Shown piece by piece: positions 1 to 10,069 of a DNA stretch of 64,000 nucleotides. The translations under genes were made by a program, and so were the position numbers. Below the pieces are notes generated by a model. That model was not told the origin of the DNA and made no database searches. It saw only the letters and a list, made by a program, of their open reading frames with translations. The first letter of the stretch is position 1. Every line of letters starts with the position of its first letter. The stretch lies in assembly GCF_012275575.1 (NCBI RefSeq), contig NZ_NPIH01000174.1, positions 21,655-85,654 of the forward strand, in the 5' to 3' direction. The stretch is from Paraburkholderia sp. SG-MS1. GTDB taxonomy: Bacteria; Pseudomonadota; Gammaproteobacteria; Burkholderiales; Burkholderiaceae.

Positions 1-1270
1 TATAGCCGTAGCCGCCGTGAATCTGGATCGCGAGGCTGTTCGCTTCCAGACACCACTGCGACGGCCACGATTTCACCACCGGCGTCAGCAGGTCGAGCAG
101 CAGGCCCGCTTCGGCGCGTGCTGCATTGCTCTCGCCGGTGTTCTGTTCGTCGACGAGGCGCGCGGCGTACAGGCATAACGCGTATGCGCCTTCCACATAG
201 GCCTTTTGTGCGAGCAGCATGCGGCGCACGTCGGCGTGTTCGATCAACGGCAACGGGGGATCGAGCGGATTCTTGTTGTCAGGGCGGCGTCCCTGCGGCC
301 GCTCGCGCGCGTAGTCGAGCGAGGCCAGATAGCCGCGATAGCCGAGCATCACGGCGCCGAGGCCCACGCCGATGCGTGCCTCGTTCATCATGTGGAACAT
401 GGTGGCGAGGCCGTGATGCGGTTCTCCCACCAGCTCGCCGATACATTCGCCGTGTTCGCCGAACGACAGCATCGTCGAGGTCGTGCCGCGCCAACCCATC
501 TTGTGAATCAGTCCCGCCAGGGCGACGTCGTTGCACGCGCCGAGGCTGCCGTCGTCGTTGACGTGGTACTTCGGCACCGTGAACAGCGAGATGCCTTTGA
601 CGCCCGGCGGCCCGCCCGGAATGCGCGCGAGCACGAGATGAACGATGTTCTCGCTCAGTTCGTGATCACCGGCCGAGATAAAAATTTTGTTGCCACGAAT
701 CGAATAGGTGCCGTCTTCGTTCGGCGTCGCGGTGGTGGCGAGATCGGAGAGGCTGGAGCCCGCTTGCGGTTCGGTAAGCGCCATCGTGCCGAAGGCGCGG
801 CCTTCGAATAGCGCTTGCAGATACTTGCGCTTTTGCGTTTCGCTGCCGAAGCGTTCGATCACGTTCGCATTCGCGGAGGTCAGCATCGCGTAAGAGGACG
901 TGGCGATGTTGGCGCTCTTGAAGAGCGACAGGCACGCGAAAGCGATCAGCGACGGCAGCTGCATGCCGCCCCATTCGTAGTCTTTGCCCGCGGCAAGAAA
1001 ACCGGTGGCGCGCAATGCGTCGAGGGCCTCTTTCACTTCGCCGGGCAACGCGACACGCTGACCATCGAATTGCGGCTCATGTTCATCGAGCAGGCGATTG
1101 TGTGTCGCGAATTTTTCAACGGCCACTGCGTGCGCAGTGTCGAGCGCCGCGCGGAATGTCTCGCGGCTGTGATCGGCATGGCGCGCGCGCCGCGTGAGCG
1201 TGTCGGCCTCGAGGACTTCGAACAGCTGGAAATCCAGATCACGCGGGTTGATGATCAACGCATCTTGCAT
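1..1270 (-). CDS. acyl-CoA dehydrogenase, C-terminus cut by window edge
   Basis: About 423 codons of a long (usually about 590-residue) acyl-CoA dehydrogenase are present; the C-terminal domain lies off the left edge. The enzyme oxidises an acyl-CoA to the 2-enoyl-CoA with FAD and passes electrons to ETF. Seen in the translation: an N-terminal helical part beginning MQDALIINPRD, the flavin-loop motif ALTEPQAGSSLSDL, then a middle beta domain (KIFISAGDHEL) and the MMNEARIGVG helix typical of the AcdA-like group with an extra C-terminal domain. The start is the ATG at 1270; no strong ribosome site precedes it. It diverges from the SDR operon, which fits a shared fatty-acid or aromatic acyl-CoA catabolic role. 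The substrate cannot be read from the sequence. Confidence 0.9.
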   Translation of the reverse strand, partial: MQDALIINPRDLDFQLFEVLEADTLTRRARHADHSRETFRAALDTAHAVAVEKFATHNRLLDEHEPQFDGQRVALPGEVKEALDALRATGFLAAGKDYEWGGMQLPSLIAFACLSLFKSANIATSSYAMLTSANANVIERFGSETQKRKYLQALFEGRAFGTMALTEPQAGSSLSDLATTATPNEDGTYSIRGNKIFISAGDHELSENIVHLVLARIPGGPPGVKGISLFTVPKYHVNDDGSLGACNDVALAGLIHKMGWRGTTSTMLSFGEHGECIGELVGEPHHGLATMFHMMNEARIGVGLGAVMLGYRGYLASLDYARERPQGRRPDNKNPLDPPLPLIEHADVRRMLLAQKAYVEGAYALCLYAARLVDEQNTGESNAARAEAGLLLDLLTPVVKSWPSQWCLEANSLAIQIHGGYGY

Positions 1271-1448
1271 GAAAGAAGCCCGTCCAAAGATAAGCTGCTA
1301 TGCAGAACAATGGCGCGACGCACGCGGGAAGAGCGGCTTTGCGCATCCGTATAAGTCAACTGAAACGCGCGCTATGCGGGTAAGTCCTGATGAGCCGCAA
1401 TCAGCGATGCGTGTCAGTTTATAACGAAAGTGAATGAGCGTGCTTTTA

Positions 1449-1477
1449 TTTACACGCGGAATTTCGGCACGTATGAT
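1449..1477 (+). promoter_or_regulatory. sigma-70 promoter for the SDR/acyl-CoA operon
   Basis: TTTACA at 1449-1454 and TATGAT at 1472-1477 are separated by exactly 17 bp, a near-consensus vegetative promoter. It lies about 57 bp upstream of the SDR start codon in the 263-bp divergent gap. Nothing else stands out in the gap. Confidence 0.6.
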
Positions 1478-1533
1478 GGCCAGAAAATATGGAATCCAAA
1501 TCTGCATGGCGGAACATATGGAGGAGGGAGACG

Positions 1534-2307
1534 ATGGCTGTGAAGGAACTGTTTCAACTGGACGGCAAGGTTGCGTTGATCACGGGCGGCTCGCGCGGCC
1601 TCGGCCTGCAAATGGCCGAAGCGCTGGGCGAGATGGGTTGCCGCGTCGCGATCACCGCGCGCAAGGCCGATGAACTCGCCGAAGCGAAGACGCATCTGCA
1701 TAGCCGCGGCATCGAGGTGCTGACCGTGGTGAACGATCTGCAACGCTTCGAAAGCATCCCAGGTCTCGTCGATGAAGTGCTCGGGCTGCATGGCCGCATC
1801 GACATCCTCGTGAACAACGCGGGCGCGACGTGGGGCGCGCCCGCTGAAGACTATCCCGATGAAGCGTGGCACAAGGTGATGAACCTGAACGTCAACGCGC
1901 CGTTTTTCGTCGCGCGTGAAGTCGGCAAGCGCAGCATGATTCCGCGGCGCGCGGGCAAGATCATCAACATCGCGTCGGTGGCGGGACTCAAGGGCTCGCC
2001 GCCGGGCATGAATACGATTGCGTACAACACGTCGAAGGCCGCGGCGATCAACTTCACGCGCGCGCTGGCCGCGGAATGGGGCAAGTACAACATCAACGTC
2101 AACGCCATCTGCCCAGGCTTCTTCCCGTCGAAAATGTCGGCGGGACTGCTCGACAAGATCGAGGACACGATCGTGTCGCGCACGCCGTTGCAACGTCTTG
2201 GCGGCGACGAAGACCTCAAGGGGCCCGTCGTGTTTCTCGCGAGCGAGGCGTCGCGGCACATCACCGGCCAGCATTTCGCGGTAGACGGCGGGTCGATCAT
2301 CGTTTGA
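1534..2307 (+). CDS. SDR family NAD(P)-dependent oxidoreductase
   Basis: Classical short-chain dehydrogenase of 257 residues. The cofactor motif TGGSRGLG is at residues 17-24, NNAG at about 94-97, catalytic Ser148, and Tyr164-x3-Lys168; the C-terminal end [11 protein letters not shown] is typical of FabG/gluconate-5-dehydrogenase-like members. It should reduce a carbonyl or oxidise a secondary alcohol, possibly the 3-hydroxyacyl step of the pathway encoded next to it. I chose the ATG at 1534 over the in-frame one at 1489 because GGAGGAGGGAG sits just before it. It is the first gene of an operon with an acyl-CoA dehydrogenase and an acyl-CoA ligase. Confidence 0.9.
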   Translation: MAVKELFQLDGKVALITGGSRGLGLQMAEALGEMGCRVAITARKADELAEAKTHLHSRGIEVLTVVNDLQRFESIPGLVDEVLGLHGRIDILVNNAGATWGAPAEDYPDEAWHKVMNLNVNAPFFVAREVGKRSMIPRRAGKIINIASVAGLKGSPPGMNTIAYNTSKAAAINFTRALAAEWGKYNINVNAICPGFFPSKMSAGLLDKIEDTIVSRTPLQRLGGDEDLKGPVVFLASEASRHITGQHFAVDGGSIIV

Positions 2308-2405
2308 GTCATCGAGGACGGACACACCATTTCGTTTCAGAACGCAGCGCGCTCGCAAGACCGTGCGAGCGCGCTGCGCGTACGTGTAAAACCAGGAGAC
2401 GCTGC

Positions 2406-3629
2406 ATGGATTTTCAGCACTCGGACAAGGTCAAGAGTTTGCAGAAGCGCCTGAATGCTTTCATGGAAGAGTACGTCTATCCGGCCGAAGCCGTTTTCGA
2501 TGCGCAAATGGATGCCGCGCGCGAATCCGGCAATCGCTGGCGACCCGCGCCGGTGATCGAGCAACTGAAAGAGAAGGCGAAGGCCGCCGGATTGTGGAAC
2601 CTGTTTCTGCCCGAGTCGAAATACGGTGCCGGGCTCACCAATCTCGAATACGCTCCTTTGTGCGAAATCATGGGGCGCTCGCACATCGGCGCGGAGCCGT
2701 TCAACTGTTCCGCGCCGGACACCGGCAACATGGAAACGCTGGCCCGTTACGCGAGCCCCGAGCAGCAACAGCAATGGCTGCTGCCGCTGCTCGACGGCAC
2801 GATCCGATCGGCATTCGCGATGACGGAGCCAGAGGTGGCGTCGTCGGATGCGACCAACATCGAGGCGCGCATCGTGCGCGACGGCGATCACTACGTGATC
2901 AATGGCCGCAAATGGTGGACCTCGGGAGCAAACGATCCGCGCTGCCAGATCCTGATCTTCATGGGCAAGTCGAATCCCGATCATCCGAACCGGCATCAGC
3001 AGCAGTCGATGATCCTGGTGCCGATGGCCACGCCCGGCGTCAAGGTGCTGCGTCACCTGCCGGTATTCGGCTACGACGACGCGCCGCACGGTCACGCCGA
3101 AATCGCGTTCGAGGACGTGCGCGTGCCCGCGAGCAACATGCTGCTCGGCGAAGGGCGCGGCTTCGAAATCGCGCAGGGCCGGCTCGGACCGGGGCGCATC
3201 CATCATTGCATGCGCCTGATCGGACGCGCCGAACGCGCGCTCGAAGCGATGTGCCGACGTTCGCTCGATCGCGTCGCATTCGGCAAACCGGTCGCGGAGC
3301 AGGGCGTGACGCGCGAACGGATCGCCAACGCGCGCATCATGATTGATCAGACGCGCTTTCTCGTGCTCAATGCCGCGCACAAGATGGACACGGTCGGCAA
3401 CAAGGACGCGCGCCAGGAGATCGCGATGATCAAGGTGGCCGCACCGAATATGGCCTGCCAGGTGATCGACTGGGCAATGCAGGCGCACGGCGGCGGCGCG
3501 CTCAGCGATGACTTCGGCCTCGCGCGTGCCTATGCGAGTTCGCGCACGCTGCGTTTTGCCGACGGCCCGGACGAGGTGCATCGCAATGCGATTGCCAAGA
3601 TGGAGCTTGGTCGTTATCTCGCGTGTTGA
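2406..3629 (+). CDS. acyl-CoA dehydrogenase (ACAD10/11-like)
   Basis: 407-residue acyl-CoA dehydrogenase of standard length. An all-alpha N-terminus is followed by the FAD-contact segment [15 protein letters not shown], a middle beta domain, and a C-terminal helical domain with [14 protein letters not shown] and the conserved QAHGGGALS...DGPDEVHR segment. The latter is characteristic of the ACAD10/11 group, often paired with a phosphotransferase acting on 4-hydroxy acids; no phosphotransferase is visible here. The ATG at 2406 follows AGGAGACGCTGC; the longer in-frame ORF overlaps the SDR and is not credible. It probably oxidises the acyl-CoA made by the downstream ligase. Confidence 0.9.
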   Translation: MDFQHSDKVKSLQKRLNAFMEEYVYPAEAVFDAQMDAARESGNRWRPAPVIEQLKEKAKAAGLWNLFLPESKYGAGLTNLEYAPLCEIMGRSHIGAEPFNCSAPDTGNMETLARYASPEQQQQWLLPLLDGTIRSAFAMTEPEVASSDATNIEARIVRDGDHYVINGRKWWTSGANDPRCQILIFMGKSNPDHPNRHQQQSMILVPMATPGVKVLRHLPVFGYDDAPHGHAEIAFEDVRVPASNMLLGEGRGFEIAQGRLGPGRIHHCMRLIGRAERALEAMCRRSLDRVAFGKPVAEQGVTRERIANARIMIDQTRFLVLNAAHKMDTVGNKDARQEIAMIKVAAPNMACQVIDWAMQAHGGGALSDDFGLARAYASSRTLRFADGPDEVHRNAIAKMELGRYLAC

Positions 3630-3783
3630 AGACACGCATTAAGTCCGGCCGCGCCGTGCATCGCGACGCATTAGCCGACTCACCAGCCGAAGCACGAGCG
3701 CAGCCGTACGCGCCGCGCGGCGAACACGAACGAAGCGCGCAGCAACAGTGAAGCGCGCGCCGACAGTCAAGCAGGAGACGCCC

Positions 3784-5508
3784 ATGAACCAACGCCATCA
3801 TTCGCATTGGCCGCCGCAAGTGCCACTGCATCTGACGCTGCCCGAGACCAATATTTTCTACAACGCCGAGGTCTCGGCGGCGCGCTTTCCGGACAAGCCG
3901 TTTATTGTTTTCTACGACACACCGGTGTCATTCGCCGGGTTCAAGGACGAGGCCGAGCGCATCGCGGGCTTCTTGCAGCAGGCGTGCAACGTGAAAGCGG
4001 GCGACCGCGTGCTGCTCTACATGCAGAACAGCCCGCAATGGATCATCGCTTACTACGGCATTCTGCGGGCCAACGCGGTGGTCGTGCCGGTCAATCCGAT
4101 GAACATGAGCGCCGAACTGGCGCACTACGTCGAGGACAGCGGCGCAACCACGATCATCGCGCCGCAATGCCTGTTCGCGAACGTCGAGCCGTTGGTCGGC
4201 AAGGGGCCGGGCCAAGGGCTAGAACACGCAATCGTCGCGACGTATAGCGATTATCTGAAGCGGCCGTCGCCGATCGCCGTGCCCGACTTCGTCGCGGCGC
4301 CGCGCAAGCACTTCCATGTCGATGGCGTGACTTCATGGCAAGCCGTGCTCGATCTCCACATGGCGCCAGGCCCGCTGACCACCGGCGCCGACGATCTGTG
4401 CGTGATGCCGTACACGTCCGGCACCACCGGCAAGCCGAAGGGCTGCATGCACACGCATCGCAGCGTGATGAGCACGCTGCTCGGCGGCTGCGTGTGGTTC
4501 GCGGCGCCTGCCGACGGCGTTTATCTTTCAGTGCTGCCGTTCTTTCACGTGACCGGCATGCAGGGCGGCATGAACAGCGCGGTGTTTTCCGGCGCGACCA
4601 TCGTCGTTCTGCCGCGCTGGGATCGCGACGCGGCCGCGCTATGCATGCAGAAATATCGCGTCACCGCGTGGCAGTCGATCTCGACGATGATGGTCGATTT
4701 TCTGTCGAACCCGCGGCTCGGCGAATACGATCTGTCGAGCCTGAGCGGCACGCGCGGCGGCGGCGCGGCGATGCCGGACGCGATCGCGAAGAAGCTCAAG
4801 GCGCTCACCGGCCTCGATTACGTCGAAGGCTACGGGATGTCCGAGACGATTGCCGGCACGCACATCAATCCGCCGCATCGTCCGAAACCGCAGTGCCTGG
4901 GCATTCCCGTGTTCGACGTGGACTCGCGCGTGATCGATCCGGTCACGTTGCAGGAACTGCCGCAAGGGGAGACGGGCGAGATCGTCGTCAACGCGCCGCA
5001 GGTGATGCAAGGCTACTGGCGCAATCCGGAAGCGACCGCCGAGGCATTCATCGAACTGGACGGCAAGCGGTTTCTACGTACCGGCGACCTCGGGCATATC
5101 GACGAGGACGGCTACTTCTTCATGACCGACCGGCTCAAACGGATGATCAACGCATCCGGCTACAAGGTCTGGCCGGCCGAGGTCGAAGCGCTGATGTATC
5201 GGCATCCGGCCATTCACGAGGTGTGCGTGATTGGCGTCAAGGACGAGAAGCGCGGCGAGACCGTGAAGGCGCTGGTGGTGCCCGATGCGGCCCATGCAGG
5301 GAAGATTGCCGCGCAGGAGATCATCGACTGGGCGCACGAGCAGATGGCGGCGTACAAGGCGCCGCGCATCGTCGAGTTCGTCACGTCGTTGCCGAAGTCG
5401 GGCAGCGGCAAGATTCTATGGCGCGTGTTGCAGGAAGAGGATGCCGCGCGTACGGCCGCGACGGGCGACGGCAAGGCAGACAACGGCGGTGGAGGCGCCG
5501 CGCGATGA
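3784..5508 (+). CDS. AMP-dependent acyl-CoA synthetase/ligase
   Basis: 574-residue ANL-superfamily ligase that would activate a carboxylic acid with ATP and CoA through an acyl-adenylate. Seen: the P-loop YTSGTTGKPKG around residues 208-218, the A5 motif GYGMSET, the hinge and adenylate motif RTGDLGHIDEDGYFF...DRLKRMINASGYKVWPAEVE, and the A10 lysine in PKSGSGKILWR close to the C-terminus. The ATG at 3784 is preceded by GCAGGAGACGCCC; the in-frame ATG at 3748 has no ribosome site. It resembles medium/long-chain fatty-acid or aryl-acid ligases. Substrate not determinable. Confidence 0.9.
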   Translation: MNQRHHSHWPPQVPLHLTLPETNIFYNAEVSAARFPDKPFIVFYDTPVSFAGFKDEAERIAGFLQQACNVKAGDRVLLYMQNSPQWIIAYYGILRANAVVVPVNPMNMSAELAHYVEDSGATTIIAPQCLFANVEPLVGKGPGQGLEHAIVATYSDYLKRPSPIAVPDFVAAPRKHFHVDGVTSWQAVLDLHMAPGPLTTGADDLCVMPYTSGTTGKPKGCMHTHRSVMSTLLGGCVWFAAPADGVYLSVLPFFHVTGMQGGMNSAVFSGATIVVLPRWDRDAAALCMQKYRVTAWQSISTMMVDFLSNPRLGEYDLSSLSGTRGGGAAMPDAIAKKLKALTGLDYVEGYGMSETIAGTHINPPHRPKPQCLGIPVFDVDSRVIDPVTLQELPQGETGEIVVNAPQVMQGYWRNPEATAEAFIELDGKRFLRTGDLGHIDEDGYFFMTDRLKRMINASGYKVWPAEVEALMYRHPAIHEVCVIGVKDEKRGETVKALVVPDAAHAGKIAAQEIIDWAHEQMAAYKAPRIVEFVTSLPKSGSGKILWRVLQEEDAARTAATGDGKADNGGGGAAR

Positions 5509-5665
5509 CATGGCTCGATACCTCTGCGGGACTAACCGTTCGTGTGCATCGCCGATAGGGCGCGCCGCTTTGGAAGGGAGCGCGGCGAGCATCCGGCGCT
5601 GATCTGCGGCGGCATCCCGACGTCGCGAAGTGCCCGTGGTCGGTGCGCATCGGAGCAATAGGGCG

Positions 5666-5860
5666 ATGCCAGTTGCCTTCGTAGTGCGCGCCGCGCATGC
5701 ACCGATCGACGCTGACACGCTGCTGGCCCGGGTCGATGCGCGGCTCGGCAAGATGCAGCGGCTTTCGGCGCTGAACGTTGTCGACAGCTTGCCGCGCAGT
5801 GCGCTCGGCGCGGTGCTCAAGCGCGAGTTGCGTGACCGGTTTTATCCTGCTGCACGTTAG
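5666..5860 (+). pseudogene. remnant of an acyl-CoA ligase C-terminal domain
   Basis: The reading frame carries about 60 residues that match the small C-terminal domain of AMP-forming ligases: PVAFVVR, an acidic/helical stretch (IDADTLLARVDARLGKMQ) and the lysine-bearing end LPRSALGAVLKRELRD. The large N-terminal domain is absent. It follows the complete ligase by about 150 bp but is not a copy of that protein's end, so it looks like the tail of a second, deleted ligase. A stand-alone expressed C-terminal domain is possible but less likely. The rest of the 5509-6087 gap holds an AT-rich stretch (5970-6060) that may carry the promoter of the next gene. Confidence 0.6.
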
Positions 5861-6087
5861 GGCAGGTGGCTGGGCGGTTAGGGCGGAGCGCCACCGTCGG
5901 ATGGCGAACTCGATAGAGCAGGGCCTCTCCACCAAATCCCCTTCTGCCACGCAATCCTCCCCGATTTCCCATTCGCCTGGTTTTTTTTCAGATATTTATT
6001 GTCTGACTAATGGATTTTTTTCTCCGATACTCGGCATTCCATCGCGCTTCCATGTGACTGACGCCCTGCCGTCAGGACACATCACCC

Positions 6088-8013
6088 ATGATCAATAAAC
6101 GAATCCATGCCGCATTCCTCGCCGCCGTGACAACGCTGCTCGCACTCATTACGCCAGCATCTCAGGCGCAATACACCACCGACTGGCTCGCCAACACCGC
6201 CGGAACGCTTGCCGCCCACGTCGGCAACGCGGCTCGCTCGATGTGGGTCGCGCCCGAAGGTGTCATCTATACGGCATCGCTGTGGGACGAGAACGAAGGG
6301 GGCGTCGCGATCTACCAGAACGGCAAGGCCATCGGTTCCATCGGAATCAACAGCGAGTTTCAGGGCGGTGCCATTACCGGCAATGCCACCTCGATCTTCA
6401 CGCCCTTGCAGTTCGGCACCTCGGCCGGTACGGGCTCGGTAGGACGATACAACCGCGTGACGGGCCAGCGCGACCTCGTCATCTCCGTCAGCGTGTGGAA
6501 CGCCGTTGCCCGGGGCGATGTGATCACCGGACTCGCGACCTCGGGCTCGCTTCTCTATGCGAGCGACATATTCAGCAATCGAGTCCGGGTCTTCACGACC
6601 GACGGCATCTGGCAGCGGGACATCAGCGTGTCGAGTCCCGGCGCACTCGCCGTCGATGGCGCGGGCAATCTCTGGGTGGCCCGCAAGAGCGCGGGCGTGG
6701 TGGTCGAATTCGGTCCGACCGGCACCTTGTTGAACACCATTCAGATGGGCGCCGCCTCGCGGCCTTCCGCGCTCTATTTCGATGCATGGTCCGGGCAACT
6801 GATGGTCGGCGATGAAGGCCCCGACATGAACATCAAGCTGTACAACATCGCGGGTACGCCAACGCAGGTCGGCACGTTCGGGGTGCAGGGCGGTTACCTC
6901 GACACGACCACGGGCATCAAAGGCCAGGTCGGTGACAAGCGTTTCACGCGCGTCGCGGGCATCGGCAGGGACGCCGCCGGCAATCTGTACGTGCTCAACA
7001 ATCCATGGGGCGGCGGCTGGGACCTGGGCCGCAACGGCGCCACCGACCTGCATGCCTACGACAGCGCGGGCAATTTGCAGTGGAAGCTGCAGGCTCTCAA
7101 CTTCGAGGGAGTCGCCGCGCCGGACCCGCTCACTGACGGCGCCTACTTCTATGGCGGCAGCCACGTCTACACCGGCACGGCGGGCGGCACCTTCGTCGCG
7201 AATACGATCGACCCGTTCACCTATCCGTCCGATCCGCGGCTCAACATGAACGACACCCAGCGCGACGAGCATTTCGGTCAGCTCGTCACGGTCGGCGCAA
7301 ACCGGCTTCTCGTGGCGTCAGGCCAGAACCCCGGCATCTTCTACTTCTTCCACTTCAACGCGGCGAACGGTTACATCGCCATACCGGACGCATCGATTCC
7401 AGGGCCCGCGTTCAATACGAATCTGGAGGTTACGGGCGGATTCTGCATCGACAGCCGGGGAGACGTCTGGGCGGGGCTGGACCGGACCAACCACATCTAC
7501 CACTACCCGCTGACCGGCTTCGATGCCAATGGCAAGCCGACGTGGGGGCCGGCCATCACGATCTCCACACCGGAGAGCATCCGGCCGCTGACACGCATCA
7601 TCTATCTGCCGGAAAGCGACACCATGATCCTCGCGCAAGGCATAGCTGGCAGTTGGGACTGGACGGCCATACAGTCGAGAATCGAGGTGTATCACGGCTG
7701 GAGCGCGGGCAACACCACCAGGCCGGACCCGGTGATCAACATCCCGAGCGCCAATCCCAAGTCGATGACGGCGGCGGGCAACTATCTCTTCCTCGGCTAC
7801 GTGCACACCGTGCCGAACATCGACGTCTTCAATCTTGCGACGGGAAGTCTCGACACCACGCTGATCAACACGAGCCCGGGTACGGTGGATGTCGGCAACG
7901 ACGTGGATTCGATGTACGGCCTCAGGGCCTACCTGAAATCGACCGGCGAATATGTGATCACGAAAGACAACTACAATGGCTCAAGCATCGTGGTTTATCG
8001 TTGGACACCTTGA
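6088..8013 (+). CDS. secreted beta-propeller (NHL/SMP-30-like) protein
   Basis: 641 residues beginning with a clear Sec signal peptide (MINKRIHAAFLAAVTTLLAL, cleavage likely after ASQAQ). The rest consists of irregular repeats of about 45-60 residues with motifs such as ALAVDGAGNLWVAR, GIGRDAAGNLYVLNN and GGFCIDSRGDVWAG, the strand pattern of NHL or SMP-30-type beta-propellers. No catalytic residues could be assigned. It is a single gene, flanked upstream by a ligase remnant and downstream by a convergent transporter operon, so context gives no function. Probably periplasmic or extracellular; sugar-lactone or quinoprotein-like roles are possible but unsupported. Confidence 0.75.
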   Translation: MINKRIHAAFLAAVTTLLALITPASQAQYTTDWLANTAGTLAAHVGNAARSMWVAPEGVIYTASLWDENEGGVAIYQNGKAIGSIGINSEFQGGAITGNATSIFTPLQFGTSAGTGSVGRYNRVTGQRDLVISVSVWNAVARGDVITGLATSGSLLYASDIFSNRVRVFTTDGIWQRDISVSSPGALAVDGAGNLWVARKSAGVVVEFGPTGTLLNTIQMGAASRPSALYFDAWSGQLMVGDEGPDMNIKLYNIAGTPTQVGTFGVQGGYLDTTTGIKGQVGDKRFTRVAGIGRDAAGNLYVLNNPWGGGWDLGRNGATDLHAYDSAGNLQWKLQALNFEGVAAPDPLTDGAYFYGGSHVYTGTAGGTFVANTIDPFTYPSDPRLNMNDTQRDEHFGQLVTVGANRLLVASGQNPGIFYFFHFNAANGYIAIPDASIPGPAFNTNLEVTGGFCIDSRGDVWAGLDRTNHIYHYPLTGFDANGKPTWGPAITISTPESIRPLTRIIYLPESDTMILAQGIAGSWDWTAIQSRIEVYHGWSAGNTTRPDPVINIPSANPKSMTAAGNYLFLGYVHTVPNIDVFNLATGSLDTTLINTSPGTVDVGNDVDSMYGLRAYLKSTGEYVITKDNYNGSSIVVYRWTP

Positions 8014-8059
8014 TCGCGTATTTCGGATTTCGAGCCGCAGCGTGTCGGGCTTCGAATCC

Positions 8060-8092
8060 AGACAGGCGCCATCTCTCACACGGCGCCTGTCT
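8060..8092. terminator. bidirectional hairpin between convergent genes
   Basis: Perfect 11-bp stem AGACAGGCGCC / GGCGCCTGTCT around an 11-base loop, placed between two convergent stop codons. There is no long T-run, so it may act as a transcript-end structure more than a strict intrinsic terminator. Confidence 0.6.
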
Positions 8093-8112
8093 CGCACATC
8101 ACCAATAGGCCC

Positions 8113-9297
8113 TCACTTCGCTGCCGTCAGCGAACTCAACGCCGCCGACTTCAACTGCCCACCCTGTACCACGGCCGCCAGCGGATTACCGATCACGAAG
8201 CCCCCCTGAGCATCGACGCCGGTCACGCTTTGCGGATTGTTTTGCGGCGGCAGCGCCTTCACGGCCTTGTCGAACTGGTTGCGGATCGCGCTCGCGTCGC
8301 TGACGGTGCCGGCCATTTTCATCGCAAGCGCCGTCGCATAGACCGCCGTGTAGTTCAGCGACACTTCCTGGCTCGGGTCGCGGCCGCCATGACTCTTGCG
8401 GAAGCGTTCGACAAAGGCCTTCGCGCTCGGCGTGTCCTCATTAGCGAGCGGCAGCACGCCGATCGAGCCGTTCAGCGGCGCATAGCCGCTCGTCACCTTG
8501 GCGACTTCGTCGAGCTTGGCCTGATCCATCACGATGAAGCCGCCCTTGAAGCCCAGCTCGCGCGCCTGCTGGGCGACAAGGCCGGTTGGCTCCGACGGCC
8601 CGCCGATGAACATCACATCCGGTTTGGCCGCGAGCACGCGGCTCACGCCGCTGTAGAAATCGGTCGCGCGGTTATACGACATCGCGTTATCGGCCACGAT
8701 CGTGCCGCCGGCCGCCTCCCACGCGGGCTTGAACGCGGCCACCCAGACCTTGCCGTAGTCGGTATCGGTCGCGGCCAGCGCGGCCTTCTTGCCATAGGTG
8801 GTCATTTCATACTTGATGAACGAATTCAGATACGACGTGAAGGCGGGTGGAATCCGTATCGTCAGTTTGTTGCCGCGTTCGCTGATTTGCGGAACGCTCG
8901 TGTAGGACAGCAACAGCAGCTTCTGCTGTTCGTTGCTGGTCTGCACCGCGAAGCCGCCGCCAGAATGCGGCACGAGCACCACTGCGGCCTGCTGTTGCTG
9001 CGCGAGACGCCGCGCGTTGATCGCGGTTTCGCTGGGGTTGTACTTGTCGTCGAGCGCGACGATTTCGAATTTGATTTTCTTGCCGGCCACGTCGATGCCG
9101 GCCTGATTGACGTCGGCGGCGGCCATCTGCATGCCGTCGAGCACTTCCTGGCCGTATTTCGCCGCACCGCCGCTCAGCGGGCCCGAAAAGCCGATGTGCA
9201 CCACCTGCTGCGCGATCGCGGCGCCCGCGCACATCAATGCCGTCGTGGCGACGCTCGCCATGACTGCGGCGCGGCCGCACAAGCGTTTGATCGTCAT
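8113..9297 (-). CDS. branched-chain-amino-acid-type ABC substrate-binding protein
   Basis: 394-residue periplasmic binding protein of the LivK/Peripla_BP_6 family. Signal peptide MTIKRLCGRAAVMASVATTA...AIAQQ, then HIGFSGPLSGGAAKYGQEVLDG and the two-lobed fold (LDDKYNPSETAINARRL; NYTAVYATALAM near the end). The ATG at 9297 is preceded by AAGGAGACACGT; the ORF extends to 9348 without support. It is last in the livHMGF operon, 64 bp after the ATPase gene. HAAT transporters carry amino acids, amides or aromatic acids. Co-regulation signals with a class II aldolase and a porin favour a carbon-source role. Confidence 0.9.
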   Translation of the reverse strand: MTIKRLCGRAAVMASVATTALMCAGAAIAQQVVHIGFSGPLSGGAAKYGQEVLDGMQMAAADVNQAGIDVAGKKIKFEIVALDDKYNPSETAINARRLAQQQQAAVVLVPHSGGGFAVQTSNEQQKLLLLSYTSVPQISERGNKLTIRIPPAFTSYLNSFIKYEMTTYGKKAALAATDTDYGKVWVAAFKPAWEAAGGTIVADNAMSYNRATDFYSGVSRVLAAKPDVMFIGGPSEPTGLVAQQARELGFKGGFIVMDQAKLDEVAKVTSGYAPLNGSIGVLPLANEDTPSAKAFVERFRKSHGGRDPSQEVSLNYTAVYATALAMKMAGTVSDASAIRNQFDKAVKALPPQNNPQSVTGVDAQGGFVIGNPLAAVVQGGQLKSAALSSLTAAK

Positions 9298-9361
9298 ACG
9301 TGTCTCCTTCAAGGTTGGAATGCGTGGGCGCTGACCGCGCGCGAGCAATGCCTCGAATGCG

Positions 9362-10069
9362 TCAGCCGCCGACGTACGCGCGGCGGATCGCTTCGTTATT
9401 CATCAGACTCGCGTGATCGCCTTCGAGCACGATGCGCCCGTTCTCGATCACGTACGCACGGTGCGCGATCTTCAGCGCGGCGAATGCGTTCTGTTCGGCG
9501 AGCAGGACGGTCGTGCCCGCGCGGTTGATCTGCTGGATCACGTCGAATACCTGCTTGACTACCAGCGGCGCGAGACCGAGCGACGGTTCGTCAAGCAGCA
9601 ACACCTTGGGCCGCGCCATCATCGCGCGGCCGATCGCGACCATCTGCTGCTGGCCGCCGGACAGCGAGCCGGCCGCATGGTCCTTGCGTTCGGCGAGCAG
9701 CGGAAAGAGCGTGAACACCCGCTCGAGATTGCGCCGATTGCCGGTCTTGTCACCGCGATGCACGTACGCGCCGAGCGTGAGGTTCTTCAGCACCGACATG
9801 CCGGGAAACAACTTGCGTCCCTCCGGACACTGAATCACGCCGCTGCGCACGATCTGCGCGGGCGTCATGCCGAGCAGCTCGCGCGCGCCGAAACGCAGGC
9901 TGCCGCTCGCCGCGCGGCGCAGACCGCTCGTCGCGAGAAAAATCGAGCTTTTACCGGCGCCGTTGGCGCCGAGCAGCACGACCAGCTCGCCGTCGTCCGC
10001 GTGCAGGTTGATGCCGTCGAGCGCGCGAAAGCTGCCGTAGTCGAGCGACACGTTGTCAAACTTCAGCAT
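9362..10069 (-). CDS. livF: ABC transporter ATPase, LivF type
   Basis: 235 residues. Walker [10 protein letters not shown], signature [17 protein letters not shown], Walker [14 protein letters not shown] and the switch region TVLLAEQN are all intact. It energises the liv-type importer with LivG. Its start overlaps the end of livG by 14 bp, indicating translational coupling. The symbol denotes family, not a proven leucine transporter. Confidence 0.92.
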   Translation of the reverse strand: MLKFDNVSLDYGSFRALDGINLHADDGELVVLLGANGAGKSSIFLATSGLRRAASGSLRFGARELLGMTPAQIVRSGVIQCPEGRKLFPGMSVLKNLTLGAYVHRGDKTGNRRNLERVFTLFPLLAERKDHAAGSLSGGQQQMVAIGRAMMARPKVLLLDEPSLGLAPLVVKQVFDVIQQINRAGTTVLLAEQNAFAALKIAHRAYVIENGRIVLEGDHASLMNNEAIRRAYVGG

